A stretch of 64,000 nucleotides of DNA from Spisula solida (lineage: Eukaryota; Mollusca; Bivalvia; Venerida; Mactridae): the NCBI GenBank assembly GCA_947247005.1, contig OX365945.1, positions 37,750,551-37,814,550 on the forward strand, in the 5' to 3' direction. Positions 45,174 through 57,430 of this stretch are shown here, piece after piece (positions within the stretch are counted from its first letter, which is position 1; the number at the start of each line of letters is the position of its first letter). Made by a program: the position numbers and the translations under genes. Under the pieces are notes generated by a model. That model saw only the letters and a list, made by a program, of their open reading frames with translations, had not been told where the DNA came from and ran no database searches.

Positions 45174-46716
45174 TTAATCTTTAAGAAACTTGGTCACAAT
45201 GATCATGTCAACAAAATCTAGGTAAAGTTCGATTTTGGGTCATCTGGGATCAAAACAAGGTCACACTGTCAATTATAAAACTAACAAAGTCAATTGACAT
45301 TTTCCTGGGGTCCTTGGGTTCAAACCCTACTGGAACCATAATTTTTTTTTATTTTTTTTTTAAGTGTTTAGGTATTGTTTTGTCTTTATAGCATGTATTT
45401 GTACAGTTATATGGCGGAAAATATTTTTTCCAAAATATTTTGTTTAAACACAGGAACTGGCATTTACAATTGAAAAAAAAAGAAAAAAAAAATTAAAATA
45501 TAGACAGGAATGCAATGCGATTGTATCCCACGAACTATTCTCATACCAATATTGTCTTCTATACCAACTTGACAGTTAAAATATATGATCTAGGCAGTTA
45601 AAGGGGTTAATAACAATACAGAATACATCCGCACCTCAACCGATCGGTACCGATAATCGTCTAATATCGGCTTTTTAAGCCAATATTTGTGGAGTTTTGA
45701 AATGGCGTCGATTCCATTGAGCGTCCGCTCTGAGGTGAATGGTAATATAAGTTTTATTGTTTCTAAAAAATTTTTTAAATCATAAATGCAAGTTCCTGTG
45801 GTTTAAATTATAGGTCAAATCATAGAAAAACCTTGTGTAGTCCCCAGAGGTTACAATTTCAACTTAATCTTTATGAAACTTTGTCACGATGATCATGTCA
45901 ACAAAATCTAGGTCAAGTTCGATTTTGGGTCATCTGGTGTAAAAAACAAGGTCACAATGTCAATTGACATATTCCTGAGGGTCGTGGGTTCAAACCTCAC
46001 TGGAACCATAATTTTTATTTTTTAAGTGTTTAGGTATTTTTTTGTCTTTCTATCATGTATTTGTACAGTTATATGGAGGAAAATATTTTTACCAAAATAT
46101 TTTGTTTAAATTATAGGTCAAATCATAGAAAACCTTGTGTAGTCACCAGAGGTTACACTTTCAACTTAATCTTTATGAAACTTTGTCACAATGATCATGT
46201 TAACAAACTCTAGGTCAAGTTCGATTTTGGGTCATCTGGGGTCAAAAACAAGGTCACAATGTCAATTGACATATTCCTGAGGGTCATGGGTTCAAACCCC
46301 ACTGGGAGCATAGTATTTTTTTAAATTATTTTTTAAGTGTTTAGGTAATGTTTTGTCTTTAAAGCATGTATTTGTACGTACATTTATATCGAGGCAAATA
46401 TTTTTTCCAAAATATTTTGTTTAAATTATAGGTCAGATCATAGAAAAACCCTGTGTAATCACCCGAGGTCACAATTTCGACTTAATCTTTATGTAATTTG
46501 GTCCTAATGATCATCTCAGCACAATCTAGGTTAAGTTTGGTATTAATTAAGTCATCTTGGGTCAAAAGCTAGGTCACATGGTCAAATCATAAAAAACTTG
46601 CAATAGAGGCTGAATTTTCTTAATTTGTATTCAGAAAATGTATAGGGTCACCATAGGGGTGTGCATGCACTAGTACGACAGGTGAGCGACCTAGGGCCAT
46701 TTGGGCCCTCTTGTAT
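45174..46716. repeat. Composite tandem array, about 300-bp higher-order units
   Basis: Each unit joins a 143-bp-type block (CATAGAAAAACCTTGTGTAG) to a tRNA T-arm-like phrase (GGGTTCAAACC) and an AT-rich block (AAGTGTTTAGGTATTGTTTT, CCAAAATATTTTGTTTAAAT). It ends with GACAGGTGAGCGACC, GGGCCATTTGGGCCC and TCTTGT, so the 3' end is that of the HINE-like element. Confidence 0.7.
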
Positions 46717-47887
46717 TAGATTTTCTTAAGATTGGTTGATATTTCGCCCATATGAACGATTCCCGCTCGACTTACTTCGTTATCTCAGAGTAAGCATGTG
46801 TCTCATAACAGTTTGTAGCATCGTTTATGCACTGAAAATGTTAAAATTTCCTTCCTGAACTATAGAAAAGAGTGTGTCCCATATAGAAGACGGTTTGCGC
46901 AGCAACCATGGAAGACTTTTCTTTTCTAGACAGGGGCCTACACTAGTTTTTGGAATATTTTTAAACATCATTAAAATATAAAAGAAAATGTTTGAGCTGC
47001 CGAATATCGCATTTTAAATTTTTTTGTTATTCTATTGGCAGCCATTTTTCAGTATCATTCTTTCAGTGCGGGATTTGAACACAACTTTCCAAATCCATAA
47101 GTGTCGAACTCTGACCAAATCACGTGACATGTGTTATCGTAAAGCGGAACGACATCCGCAGGCCTTACGGCCTGCGTATAGTCCGCTTTTATCATTAGGC
47201 CAGTTTCTGGCTTTTTTAGGTTGTGCTAAAACTCTGGAACAAATAATGTGACACATACATACACATTCAACAAGCAACTAAGATTTCATGTAGGTAATAC
47301 AAATTGTGTGCAAGTTCAGTTAAAACGAATCATAATTGCATAAAACTGCTACATGTTATAGAGTGCAAGAAAACACCGATTACAATAGGAGATCATCATC
47401 TATGTGAACCAATATAAGGTAAACATGTATGATGATACAGACTATACATTGTATAGTGCACCATGTTCAATTCCTAATCATGTTATGTATACGGTTACAT
47501 TCCCATTGAAATGGGACAGTACTGTAGATTTACCACCATGCTAAGTGGCTGCTTTCCTGTGGGAGGGTAAGTTAGTTGTGCTTTGGACAAAGTTCATGAA
47601 AACAGGTTTAGGTAAATCAACGGCCATGACAAAATTTAAGAACGGCATCAAACTGTATTGAAACACAAATACCTTACATAAAAAGGTTAGTGCATCAAAC
47701 ATTACGAAATGCTAACCTGAACAATATGCTCAAGCTGAAAGTTTAAAAACACTGATATATTATAGATACTTTCTTCAATAATATATATTTATTATTTTTA
47801 GTATTTTCAAAGACCTTAATATACAGCTATATTTATGTAGTAGTCTGTATAAGATTTAATTACTAACAGGGAGAAACTTGTGTCGGC
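46717..47887. other. No gene recognised, one GC-rich hairpin
   Basis: At 47141-47189 AAAGCGGA pairs with TCCGCTTT and CGCAGGCC with GGCCTGCG around TTAC. Otherwise AT-rich without coding signal. Confidence 0.45.
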
Positions 47888-47927
47888 AGCCGGCTAGCTC
47901 AGTCGGTAGAGCATTCGCCCTGTAAGC
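47888..47927 (+). repeat. tRNA-derived 5' half
   Basis: GGCTAGCTCAGTCGGTAGAG then CATTCGCCCTGTAAGC: an almost perfect tRNA D-arm and anticodon-arm start, after which the match stops. It abuts the 3' end of the helicase exon on the other strand. Confidence 0.6.
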
Positions 47928-47931
47928 TCAC

Positions 47932-48349
47932 CTGATTACATTGAGGTCTTTGGTATTTTGGAAATAAATGTTTTTTTCCAGTGTTATTTTGGTAATGATG
48001 TCCAGTGTCTTGAAATGTATCACAGGGCCTGTATTAAAGCTGTGAACGTACCCCTTTAGACCATTGACCAGTTTGTCCGTTAGATGTTAAAGTAAAATTA
48101 CCTGACATCCCTTCTTCAGCATAACGTATGCGGTGCAGCAATATGATGCAACTCGGATTTGTCCCCACTATCTGTCGATATGTACTCATACATATTACCT
48201 GGCCAGTTCATGACACATTTTCGGTTGTAATCATCTACCAAACTGTTTAGTGAAAACAGCTTGACACTTTCTTCATGTGATGGTGCCAGTGGCCTTTTTA
48301 GATTAAGAAGAAATGTTTCTGTATCTTGATTAACACATCCAGAAAAAAC
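47932..48349 (-). pseudogene. PIF1-like helicase, downstream exon (broken)
   Basis: PIF1-family helicases unwind DNA 5' to 3'; this part covers motifs after IV. On the minus strand, after an acceptor TTTTGTAG at about 48350, the frame reads ETFLLNLKRPLAPSHEE, LFSLNSLVDDYN, HHIAAPHT, then after a one-base shift LKKGCQVILL, a stop near 48073, LTDKLVNGLKGYVHSFNTGPV and IITKITLEKNIYF. It ends ATCAG with a donor GTGAGC. LKKG-Q-ILL and LVNGLKG are standard for the family. With one frameshift and one stop it is a pseudogene. The upstream exon is at 52837-53053. Confidence 0.8.
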
Positions 48350-48907
48350 CTACAAAATTAAAAAACAATAAGCTTCACTCTGGATAGCCAACACAAGTAT
48401 ACCACAATAGATATATCGCTGGCTTAGAATTAGAAGGTCGCAAGTACATACATATTTGAAATATTCACCAAAAGGCGCTTCCTATGAGCATATTTTCATG
48501 AAATTCGGAACTGGTCATGTTGACCAAACTGAAGTATGAAAAGCTTGTTTTCCCAATAAGTTAAGAGAAGTCTTCAGACAGTTTATTCTTGTTTTCTCAA
48601 AATATTAATTTGTACTTACCACCTTCTTATTCTAAGCCAGCAATATAATCTGTATAATCTGTATATAGAAGCTTGTTATAAGTTGTATCACTGGATCTTG
48701 TTCGATTTTTGGGGCTCGCAAAACTTTTTACTCTAAACACTGACCAGTGTGCTTTTTGGATCCGGCAAGTACAATGTATACGTACGGTATATTCTTTCTA
48801 TCTTGCTATTAGTGTGCACTCTTGAGGAAATATATATACAAACTATATTATCGTGATAACTAATGAAGAGACCACTAAATAGAGGGGCCAAGATAGCGTA
48901 ATGGGCA
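48350..48907. other. Intron-like gap, no gene recognised
   Basis: AT-rich sequence between helicase pieces, no coding. Confidence 0.35.
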
Positions 48908-49114
48908 ACATCCGGACTTCTTCCCCGATCATGACTATACCAGTAGAATGTTCATTCCGTGAATGTATGCCACTACAAATGTATTTGTCATGCTATCGAG
49001 GCATTTAAATTGAATACGCTTATGTAGTCGATTATCTGTTTTTTTTACTAAATCATGACAAAACGTTCACGGAATGAACACATTGTAGTCACGATAGGGG
49101 AAGAAGACCGGATA
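48908..49114. mobile_element. About 207-bp miniature inverted-repeat element
   Basis: Left CCGGACTTCTTCCCC and TTCATTCCGTGAA are mirrored at 49068-49114, an imperfect inverted repeat of about 55 bp with a small gap. No coding. Confidence 0.6.
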
Positions 49115-49755
49115 ATGCTAATATGACAGCCCTACATCCATTTTTAAGTAGGCCTATGTTTTGACAAACCCAAAATTCGCACCGAGAGCCTGTTGCCAGT
49201 AAAAGGAGCCTCTTTCAAACCAACTAGAGGCAAACTGTATCACACAGTCACTGACGGGCTGGACAGCTAGAAATTTAAAAGCAGCCACTGTGTTAGTTTA
49301 AGGTCTTTGACGATGATCATTCCATTTCAGGTCGACACGTCAGTGTAAATAAAAGACCATTTAGTTATGGTATCCAGAACTACCACTGTGTCAGAGATAG
49401 CAGTGGCCGCTTAAATTCAACCGACTAGATTCATACTAATATATAGATGTCTCTGCTATTTAAATTATTTTTGCCAGACATGGTACACAACAAAAATGCT
49501 GGTAACGTGTTAAAAAGCTGGATACTGGCTTCAATTTTGACCCGATCACCATACAGTACGATCATTACCGACATGGCCGAGTAATTTAGTTTAATTTGAG
49601 CGGGGGGCTGCACTAAAACCAAAGATCACTGACAAAACATCCACTTTCACACAACATTAGCATTGCAAGTAGGCTCTTACAGAAGGATTACCTTAATTGC
49701 TATTAATACACCTGTTACTATATATAGTAACATTTTTACGTTGACAAAATCTGTA
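49115..49755. other. No gene recognised
   Basis: Unique-looking AT-rich sequence; short frames only. Confidence 0.35.
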
Positions 49756-49768
49756 TTATCGCCCCACC

Positions 49769-49834
49769 GGGGATATTATCATCAAAATATTCAAAACTGA
49801 TAATATCCCCGGGGATATTATCGATCACGTGATC
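49769..49834. repeat. Hairpin plus CACGTG palindrome
   Basis: GGGGATATTATC (49769-49780) pairs with GATAATATCCCC (49799-49810); another GGGGATATTATC follows at 49811, then the perfect palindrome GATCACGTGATC at 49823-49834. Confidence 0.75.
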
Positions 49835-50201
49835 AATAATCGCCCTGCGATCGAGCGCACGCGCGACGTGACGTTATTTACGTTAAATGTACGGCTCCTA
49901 TTGTACATAGACGTCGAAAAGTATGCTTGGAGGCTAGGCCAAATAAATTAAGGAAAACGGGACATCCATACTTCTTTATTTTACTAAAAAGACAAAATAT
50001 TTAATTGACCATTTTCTTCGTTTAGTTCTATTTTGCCTCGGAATGAGAATTGCACCGTGCCATTTCTCGTTATTTCGAAGGTTCATTCGTATAAATTAAC
50101 GAATGAAGACGTGTAACCTTTATTCTATACTGTTATGTAAGATGTTGATATTGAGTGCTTTCATATATTTCCTTCGCTGGAACATGTATATTAAACAGTT
50201 C

Positions 50202-50335
50202 AATAACTGGGCGCGCTGTGGCATTGGATGATAATATCCCCGGCACTTGATAATGGCACTCGGGCTAGCGCCCTCGAGCCATTATCGACGTGCCGGGGAT
50301 ATTATCATCCAATGCCACAGCGGGCCCAGTTATTA
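50202..50335. repeat. Near-perfect 134-bp palindrome
   Basis: From AATAACTGGGC to GCCCAGTTATT the two halves are reverse complements with few mismatches, including GTGGCATTGGATGATAATAT on one side and its mirror on the other, and a GC-rich tip around TAGC. The GATAATATCCCC motif is shared with the 49.8-kb hairpin, so both may be ends of one element of about 570 bp. Confidence 0.85.
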
Positions 50336-50927
50336 ATCTCTAAATAACGCAGATATCTTGATAAATAATGCGCCCCCTCAGCATCAAACGCATGCATAAC
50401 GCCATGATGGAAGACAGTGTACGTAAAGTACAGCGGGCTCACCAATCAGCATCACGGTTGCATTAATTAATAAGAACAGTGTGTGACAAAAGTTTGTATA
50501 CAACTTTTGTTTATAGATCTATCAATCCGTTGTTTGGCTTATCTACTTATACATAACAATTAATTATAACTACATGTATACGCATACGACGTAACGCACA
50601 ATACTGCTGGAACCACCCCGTCAAGATCGATTGTCGTCGTTAATTAAGCCCGTACTAAATAATGTCAAACGTTTCTATGTGCATAATATACATATCGTTA
50701 GAAAGCATATACAATGACAAATCGAATGATATAAGTTTCATGGAGATGACTAATAATTTTAAAATGAAAAATAGGCAACAAAGATAAAATTTGACTCAAA
50801 AATGTTTTTGCATAAGAAATCAATGCATCGTATTTTGGCGATAATTTTATACTCTTTATCGTAAAGAGAACATCTGATAAAAAAGAATATCAGAATACGT
50901 TTGTATTGATGTTTACAAACGTATTTT
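50336..50927. other. No gene recognised
   Basis: AT-rich sequence, no coding or RNA signal. Confidence 0.35.
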
Positions 50928-51780
50928 TATACCCCCAGATACATAGTATATGGGGGCTATATTGGAGTCATGCTTGAGGTTGGTTGGTTAGTTGGGTGGT
51001 TAGTCTGTTGGTCGGTTGGTCCGTATAATTTTGTCCGCGCTATTTCTCTGCAACCATTGGTCGGATTTCAACGAAACTTTGCATGACTGATCAGTACCAA
51101 GTCTAGTTGTGCATATCGTCGGCACACGTCGGTCGGATGAATTTAAGGGAGTTATGGCCCTTTGTTTTTTTGTACTTATAAATTTTGTCCGCGCTATTTC
51201 TCTGCAACCATTTGTCGGATTTCAACGAAACTTTGCATTACTGATCAGTACCAAGTCTAGTTGTGCATATCGTCGGCACACGTCGATCAGATGAATTTTA
51301 AGGGCCCTTTGTTTTTTTGAACTTATAAATTTTGTCCGGACTATTTCTCTGCAACCATTGGTCGGATTTCAACGAAACTTTGCATGACTGATCAGTACCA
51401 AGTCTAGTTGTGCATATCCTCGACGCTTGTTAGTCGGATCAATTTTAAGGTAGTTATGGTCCTTTCTTTTTTTACACTTTTAAATTTTGTCTGCGTTATT
51501 TCTCTGTAACCATTGGTCGGATTTCAATGAAACTTTGCATGAATGATCGCTACCAATTCTAGTTGTGCATATCGTCAGCACACGTCGATGGATCCATTTT
51601 TAAGGTAGTTATGACCTTTTGATTTTTTACACTTATAAATATTGTCTGCACTATTTCTCAGCAACCAATGGTCGGATTTCAATGAAGCTGCATAACCGAT
51701 CAGTAACAAGTCTAGTTTTGCATATCTGACCGTGTCAAGCAGTTTCTGGGGGTATTCATCACATTCAGTGATATTTCTTG
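50928..51780. mobile_element. Second tandem-repeat element with terminal hairpins
   Basis: The left end is ATACCCCCAGATACATAG with CCCCCA pairing to TGGGGG; the right end has TTTCTGGGGGTATTC (inverted copy of the left), a small hairpin ATCAC-ATTCA-GTGAT and TTTCTTG. In between are about five units of 145-170 bp (CTATTTCTCTGCAACCATTG, AACGAAACTTTGCATGACTG, CAAGTCTAGTTGTGCATATC). Architecture and TCTTG terminus are the same as at 35362-37190, but the sequence is a different family. Confidence 0.7.
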
Positions 51781-52560
51781 TTTATTTTGAAATTGGAAAC
51801 ATACTCGGCGAATGCCGTTACAATTTATTTGTCCACAGATTTTCCCGAAACGTGTCACAAAATTATTTATAACGTTGGAATATTAAAACAGTCAACTACG
51901 GCGATTATTTTACATCATTTATTGCGAAGGAATTCACACCAGAAAAATATCTTAGAATACGTTTTCATTGTTGTTTACATAAATAGTTTTGATTTTTAAA
52001 TTAGATACAATTTCAAAAAATGTCGTTAGTTTTTCTGTGTCCCCGATTTTGTCCCCCAATATACCTTTTTTAATTTATTTACATAAATTATTTCTATTTT
52101 GAAATCTGGGACATACTTGAAAATTGCCGTTAATTTGCCTGTGTCTTGTGAATTGTCCCACGCGCGTAAAAATAACGTTAAAAATAAAACATGAAATTTC
52201 GACCACAATTTTTAAACATTTATCTCTAAAATAACCGCATAAGAAAAAATTGTCAATATACCTTTTTATTTTTATAGACATAAACAATTTTGATTTCTAA
52301 ATCGGGGACATACTCGAAAAATGCCGTTAGTTTGTCTGTGTCCAGTGATTTGTCCCATGCGCGTAAAATAACGTTCAAATTATACATGGAATTTCGGCGA
52401 TCGTTTTATACCACTTGTCGCAATGGCAACCGCGAAAAAAACCGTGCCAGAATACCTTTCCATTTATGTTTATAAATGAAATTTTAACTTTTAGATAGGA
52501 GACTTACTCGACTTATATCGTTATTTTTGCTAACTACACTGATTTGTCCGACTTGCGAGA
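51781..52560. repeat. Diverged tandem blocks of about 250 bp
   Basis: Three blocks share GGACATACTCGAAAAATGCC, GTTAGTTTGTCTGTGTCC and CCCACGCGCGTAAAA with many differences. Non-coding. Confidence 0.6.
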
Positions 52561-52836
52561 AAAAACGTCGCACAATGTACTCAGTTATTGTTCAGTATAA
52601 ACTAACACTTTCGATTGTCCAAACCAAATCTTTACAGTAGCAACGTGTTAGTTTAACTTAACAGTAAAAACAGATTATATACATAAATGTCAATTTTTTG
52701 TCTGAAAATGCTTGGTTAACCCTACAAATGCACTCTGCGTAAAGTCAACAAACAACGTCATTTGACGCAACGTTTAGTGGTTCCAGTTTCGTGCGTTACG
52801 TCACACATGTTATGGATTACAAGTTCTCCCCCCAAT

Positions 52837-53053
52837 CTAAGTTGATAAATAATGTTCAAACCTCTTTAATGTTTTTATTAAGGTCTCATCCCTGGTCCTC
52901 ATGTTCTCCGACAGTACTATTTTGTGTGGAAATACTCTTCCAAAGTATTCAGACTCGAAGCAGTGTTGGCCATTGTCTTTATAACGGGTATTGGGGACTG
53001 GTGGTAACTGCGAAAAATCTCCACACATGATAAACTGCAGAGATTCAGCCTTT
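52837..53053 (-). pseudogene. PIF1-like helicase, exon with the GDF-QLPPV motif
   Basis: The minus-strand frame carries LQFIMCGDFSQLPPVPNTRY, the family's motif III (GDFxQLPPV), then FPHKIVLSENMRTRDETLIKTLK. An acceptor TTAACCGTCTGTTGTAG ends at 53054, so the exon begins at 53053; upstream codons in the same open frame are probably intron. The frame closes at 52837 without a convincing donor. Walker A and the DE-motif exons were not found in the window. Together with 47932-48349 it forms a split, decayed helicase, either a host PIF1-like gene or a Helitron-type helicase that has gained introns. Confidence 0.75.
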
Positions 53054-53284
53054 CTACAACAGACGGTTAACAAGACAAATGTTTTATGCAATGCATCAAA
53101 GTAGCCACAATTTTGTGGTTTACAATGCATGAATACTGTTATATCAAGCATAAACTATAACGCTGTTATAAATTATTCTAAACAACTGAAATCTCTGACG
53201 TTTCATTCAGATAGAATCAACTTGAGCGGGAAATATTCCAATATACACAGGTATTTGACATTATATACAGGGAGTCACTGAAGA

Positions 53285-53484
53285 GTTCTACCCATGCGAA
53301 AAATAATGGAAGCAATGATTTTAAAGCTCATTGATTGGTTAGGCTAGGTCATGTGACATAGCGGTCTCAAAAAATAGCGTAGCGCTAAAATCCCGTACTG
53401 GTCGTACCTGACCGTACATAGTCATGAATGTAGTAAACTGCTTTCCAATGACATAAAGACTTTTATGTGTCCATAAAATGTTAT
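53285..53484. repeat. 200-bp direct repeat, left copy
   Basis: Starts GTTCTACCCATGCGAAAAAT and ends TCCATAAAATGTTAT. Matches 60970-61168 with two substitutions and one single-base indel. It contains ATAGCGTAGCGCTA and GTACTGGTCGTACCTG. Confidence 0.9.
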
Positions 53485-54390
53485 TTATGTATTGTTCAAG
53501 ATCTGGGATGTGCAGTCCCAAGCTGGGTCGAACTTGTATGGAATGAGGAACAACAGAACACAAGTGTTGAATTGAAAATGGGCATTTATTTGGAAAATGC
53601 CATAAAACCACACGATTAAGCAAACTATTTGTTTATGTTCTAAAATGACATAACTGGGCGAACAATAAACGCCAAAAGGAGACACCGTAGGAGGCGACAC
53701 CGCCCAGTGAGACCTGGTTGGGGCTAGGGTAGATGATAAATGATGGGTGATGAAACAGCCAAGCCAAATTAATCTAAGTGGAACCCAAATGAACTGATAT
53801 CAAGCTCTGTATTGTCCTAGTAGGTTCTATTACATGCATGTACCACATTAACAAAACATGATGCTGTGAGAAACACTTAAATAGTATATGACTAGCATTA
53901 TCTAAAAGAAAGAAAATGTACATACACATGGAAAACTACTATCAACCCCATCAGCTTAACTTGTAACCTTAAACTTTCATGATTATCCCATAGTCTAAAT
54001 ACTATTATTATAACTGTAAATGAACATATTCCACAAATCCTTAAAACAAACAACTTAATTTCTTAAATAGTTTCTTATAATAATAATTAGAAGTAATCTC
54101 TCAATTGCTCAAAACGATAAGCACATGTTTTAATATCATCCCAAATGCATAAAAAATGTAACTTTATCACAAACATAGATGTATTCAGTAGTTCAAAATT
54201 CATACATTACTACAAAGAACAACACCTAACAAAATCATATGTTCTTCTTTATATTAATAAACCTACTGATACAACCCTATCTGAATGGCAAACAGTTTGC
54301 CTGTATGACCTTTACAAAACAAAGTGGTAATTCAAAGATGCCAAAAATAAGGAAAATGCATACAAAATCTATATGTATATACTTTGAACA
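53485..54390. other. Interior of the repeat-bounded block; no gene recognised
   Basis: The start includes GGAGACACCGTAGGAGGCGA; the rest is AT-rich. Minus frames of 94 and 71 codons lack known motifs. Confidence 0.35.
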
Positions 54391-54399
54391 AAACAACAT

Positions 54400-55000
54400 C
54401 CGATCTGCTGCCTAAAACCGTCAGACCGGACAATGTTGTATGATGTCGGGCAGTGTGAACTGACCATGTAATCAATATAGACCATAATAACTAGTTATAA
54501 TATGTTAATACAAATGGAACAAAACCATGAGTTTATCCCATAATCTCGATGTAAATTTGACCAGTCACATGTCTGACTATGCAGCACTACCAATCATAGG
54601 TTAACTACACACAATGTCATAGCAATGTAAGTAAAATAATAATATGGAAACAAGCATGTTGCACAAAATATTATTTACATGCTTACTTAATATATTTGTT
54701 ACAAAAACATCCAACTTAAGAACGAGTGATAACAATAATATGGGACCCGATCTGCTGCCTAAAACCGTCAGATCAGATACATTGTATCATAATGTTCTAC
54801 CTGTAATTGGTTCATGAAATTGTGTATTTACCATGGTACCTGATTAAAACAGTAATATGGAATGGTATCCAGTTTGCTGCATAAAATATTATTTACATGC
54901 TTACTTTATGTACTTTTTACAAAACATCCAGCTGAATGCTTATGTATTAGAGCCAACAACAATCTGGGACCCGATCTGCTGCCTAAAACCGTCGGATCAG
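54400..55000. repeat. Three dispersed hairpins with a constant 14-nt loop
   Basis: At about 54400, 54747 and 54969, a stem half containing GATCTG precedes the constant loop CTGCCTAAAACCGT, followed by CAGACCGG, CAGATCAG or CGGATCAG. The 3' side varies but keeps most pairing, including G-U. Confidence 0.7.
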
Positions 55001-55201
55001 ATATCAAAATGTTCTACCTGTAAATGGTTAAGCAAATTGTGCCTATACCATGGTATGACTCCTATAACTGAAATGAGGGTGTACAAATTGTGACTTGCCA
55101 ATGGTGTGACTGCTATCTGGACTTGGGAACACTATTCAAAGCTATTCCTATAAGGTAATGTCAAACTGAATCCATTTCTTGGACCATGATCCAAAAATAA
55201 G

Positions 55202-55560
55202 CTATAATTGATAAAGGGTCTCATTTAATATAGCACTTGCATCAGGGTAAATGATGTAAAGATAATAACCATCTCTATGAAAGATCAAAGTCTTTTCATT
55301 GAAATTATGTAAAAAGATGTCAAGCCCTGATGGCCTTTCTGCTATCTGTATTTGATGCAATTTTATGATTTGGTTTAACAACTCTTTTAGTAATGTCAAC
55401 GAGTCGCCCCAAGAAACCACATCATGGGACCACAACTTGACAGCAATAAGTTAACAAACATACTAAGGACTGAAGATCCTTAAGACATATTTTCCTATTT
55501 CGACTGCTGTAGCGAGTTGAGTCCTAAGTTTGATCAAATTGTCTCGTGGAAGTCTTCCAT
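55202..55560 (-). pseudogene. Degenerate coding sequence, family not recognised
   Basis: One minus frame reads RLKYNGRLPRDNLIKLRTQL, then VEIGKYVLRIFSP, two stops, then VVSWGDSLTLLKELLNQI and SGLDIFLHNFNEKTLIFHRD to a stop at 55202. The composition looks like a real globular protein, with about 120 codons. I do not recognise it. Two stops show it is broken or spliced. Possible sources are the enclosing repeat-bounded element or an old host gene. Confidence 0.4.
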
Positions 55561-57430
55561 TGTATTTTAATCGAACTCCAAACCCATAAAATGTATGACA
55601 TTGGTGTCATTATGGTCTTTTCCTGTTTGATAAGCATTCCTTTCTACACACAAACCCAGAAATGTCAAAAATAGTGCATGAAGATGAAGCACCAACGGGT
55701 ATACAAGTATTGCAATACTATTGGCATTGAAACTAAATACCAGGAAGATGAAGATCGTTTGGATAGACAGGAATTCACCTGAATGCATAGTCTATACCCG
55801 TCTTGCAGAATATAGAGCACTGACCTAGTTCTAGCTGACTGCTAATTGCATGAGTAAGTGAATAGTAAACAACCGCCGGTAAGTCTAGATCAATGTAATC
55901 CTTTCCATAGATGCCCAATGGATGCCTCATATGATGAATTAATCTAAATTGACCTGCAATGCCTAAATCTTTAAATGTAGGGTAACTGAAGTGGAAGGAC
56001 CTTTTACCCTAGTATTTTGCCTATATGCAAATCTAATTGTGACTGATATTTGGCTAACACCATATCTGGATTTTCCTGACTAAACTTTACATTAGGGATT
56101 TAAGTTGACAGTCATGGACCATTATAACCTAGTTGCGAACCCCTGGGGAAAAATCTTGAATCGGATAATCAGCAAAACTGTCACCTTCAAAATTAAAAAC
56201 TGAGCCAGAACGTTCACTGTATTATTACCTAGTCTATATAATTTGTTATTTGAATTGATGTTTGACCTGAGGTTGGATATTGGTTTTGGCCGACGGTCAT
56301 TGCCGGACTGGTTACATATTTATGCTGTGCGAGCCCCTCTACATCATCCACACATATGTGGGTGGGAGGGCAATTGTTTGATCAACCTTGTGCGACTGTT
56401 GTAGTTCCAAAAAGTTTTTTCAAAGAATCCTTTTTTTTGTACATTGTAGTCTGGTTAAATGAACGGTTTGGTTGTATGTGTACACTAAAGCATAAAGCTA
56501 AATCATAAAGGTTGACGGGACTATTCTGAAAAGATGTACAAGCCATCAGCCAGAATTCTTAATGAAGTCTGTCCTATAGTTAATGCACACACTCCTTAAG
56601 CATGTGAAACTGTGTATTGTATAACTGAAAAGCCAGACTCATTGCCACTAAGTCTAACGATTTCCAACTTCACGAGCCGTGTGGTTTCCCAGGGAGTCGT
56701 ATGCTAAAAATCGCTGTAAGTCTAAGGAAAGTTGAAGTCAATGGACGTGACATACTTTGTTCTTGTAGTGGGACAAAAGTACAGGTTTGATTGTTTGTTC
56801 ATGTGCAAAGTAAATTAATATGTACTAGGGGTATTCCGAAAAAGGTACAATGTAGTAATAAAACCAGATAAATATATTTATGGTGCCCAAATATCCTTTC
56901 CGAATGATTTTTTGACCTGTTCGTTAATTGGTGTGTTCAGCAAACTGAATACCATAACCTGTCATTAGGTTATTGGTGTGGGAAGTTACAGTCTGACCCA
57001 CAATGTTCGTCATCACTTGATGACTAAATGTTATACACTGGCATATGAAATACGCCTGGCAATAATCCTGTTCGTATGTTTAATCCTGGATTGTGGTGTC
57101 ACTCCTGGTAGCATCAAATTTGAAGTAGATGACATTGTCACTCCTGTTTGTCCTACGCTGAGTACACATACTGCCTGTGGAATGGTTAAGTTAATAGGTG
57201 GCACCTCCACCGCTTGCATGAACTGGTCCCCACTAGCATTGACCCAAAAACTGAGTCAGCAGCGTCCAATTAAAGATATTAAAGTATGGGAATGATCCAG
57301 ATCAGGCTATGTCTCTACTTTTTGGAATGTTGCGGTCCTCCGCTTTTGTGGTTTCGTCTGAAATGAACCATATCAAATGTTGTAAAACCTTTAAAACTTC
57401 ACCAAGCATTATAGCCTTTCTATGAAATAA
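55561..57430. other. No gene recognised
   Basis: Contains a 105-codon plus frame at 56978-57295 and shorter minus frames with no motif known to me. Confidence 0.35.
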
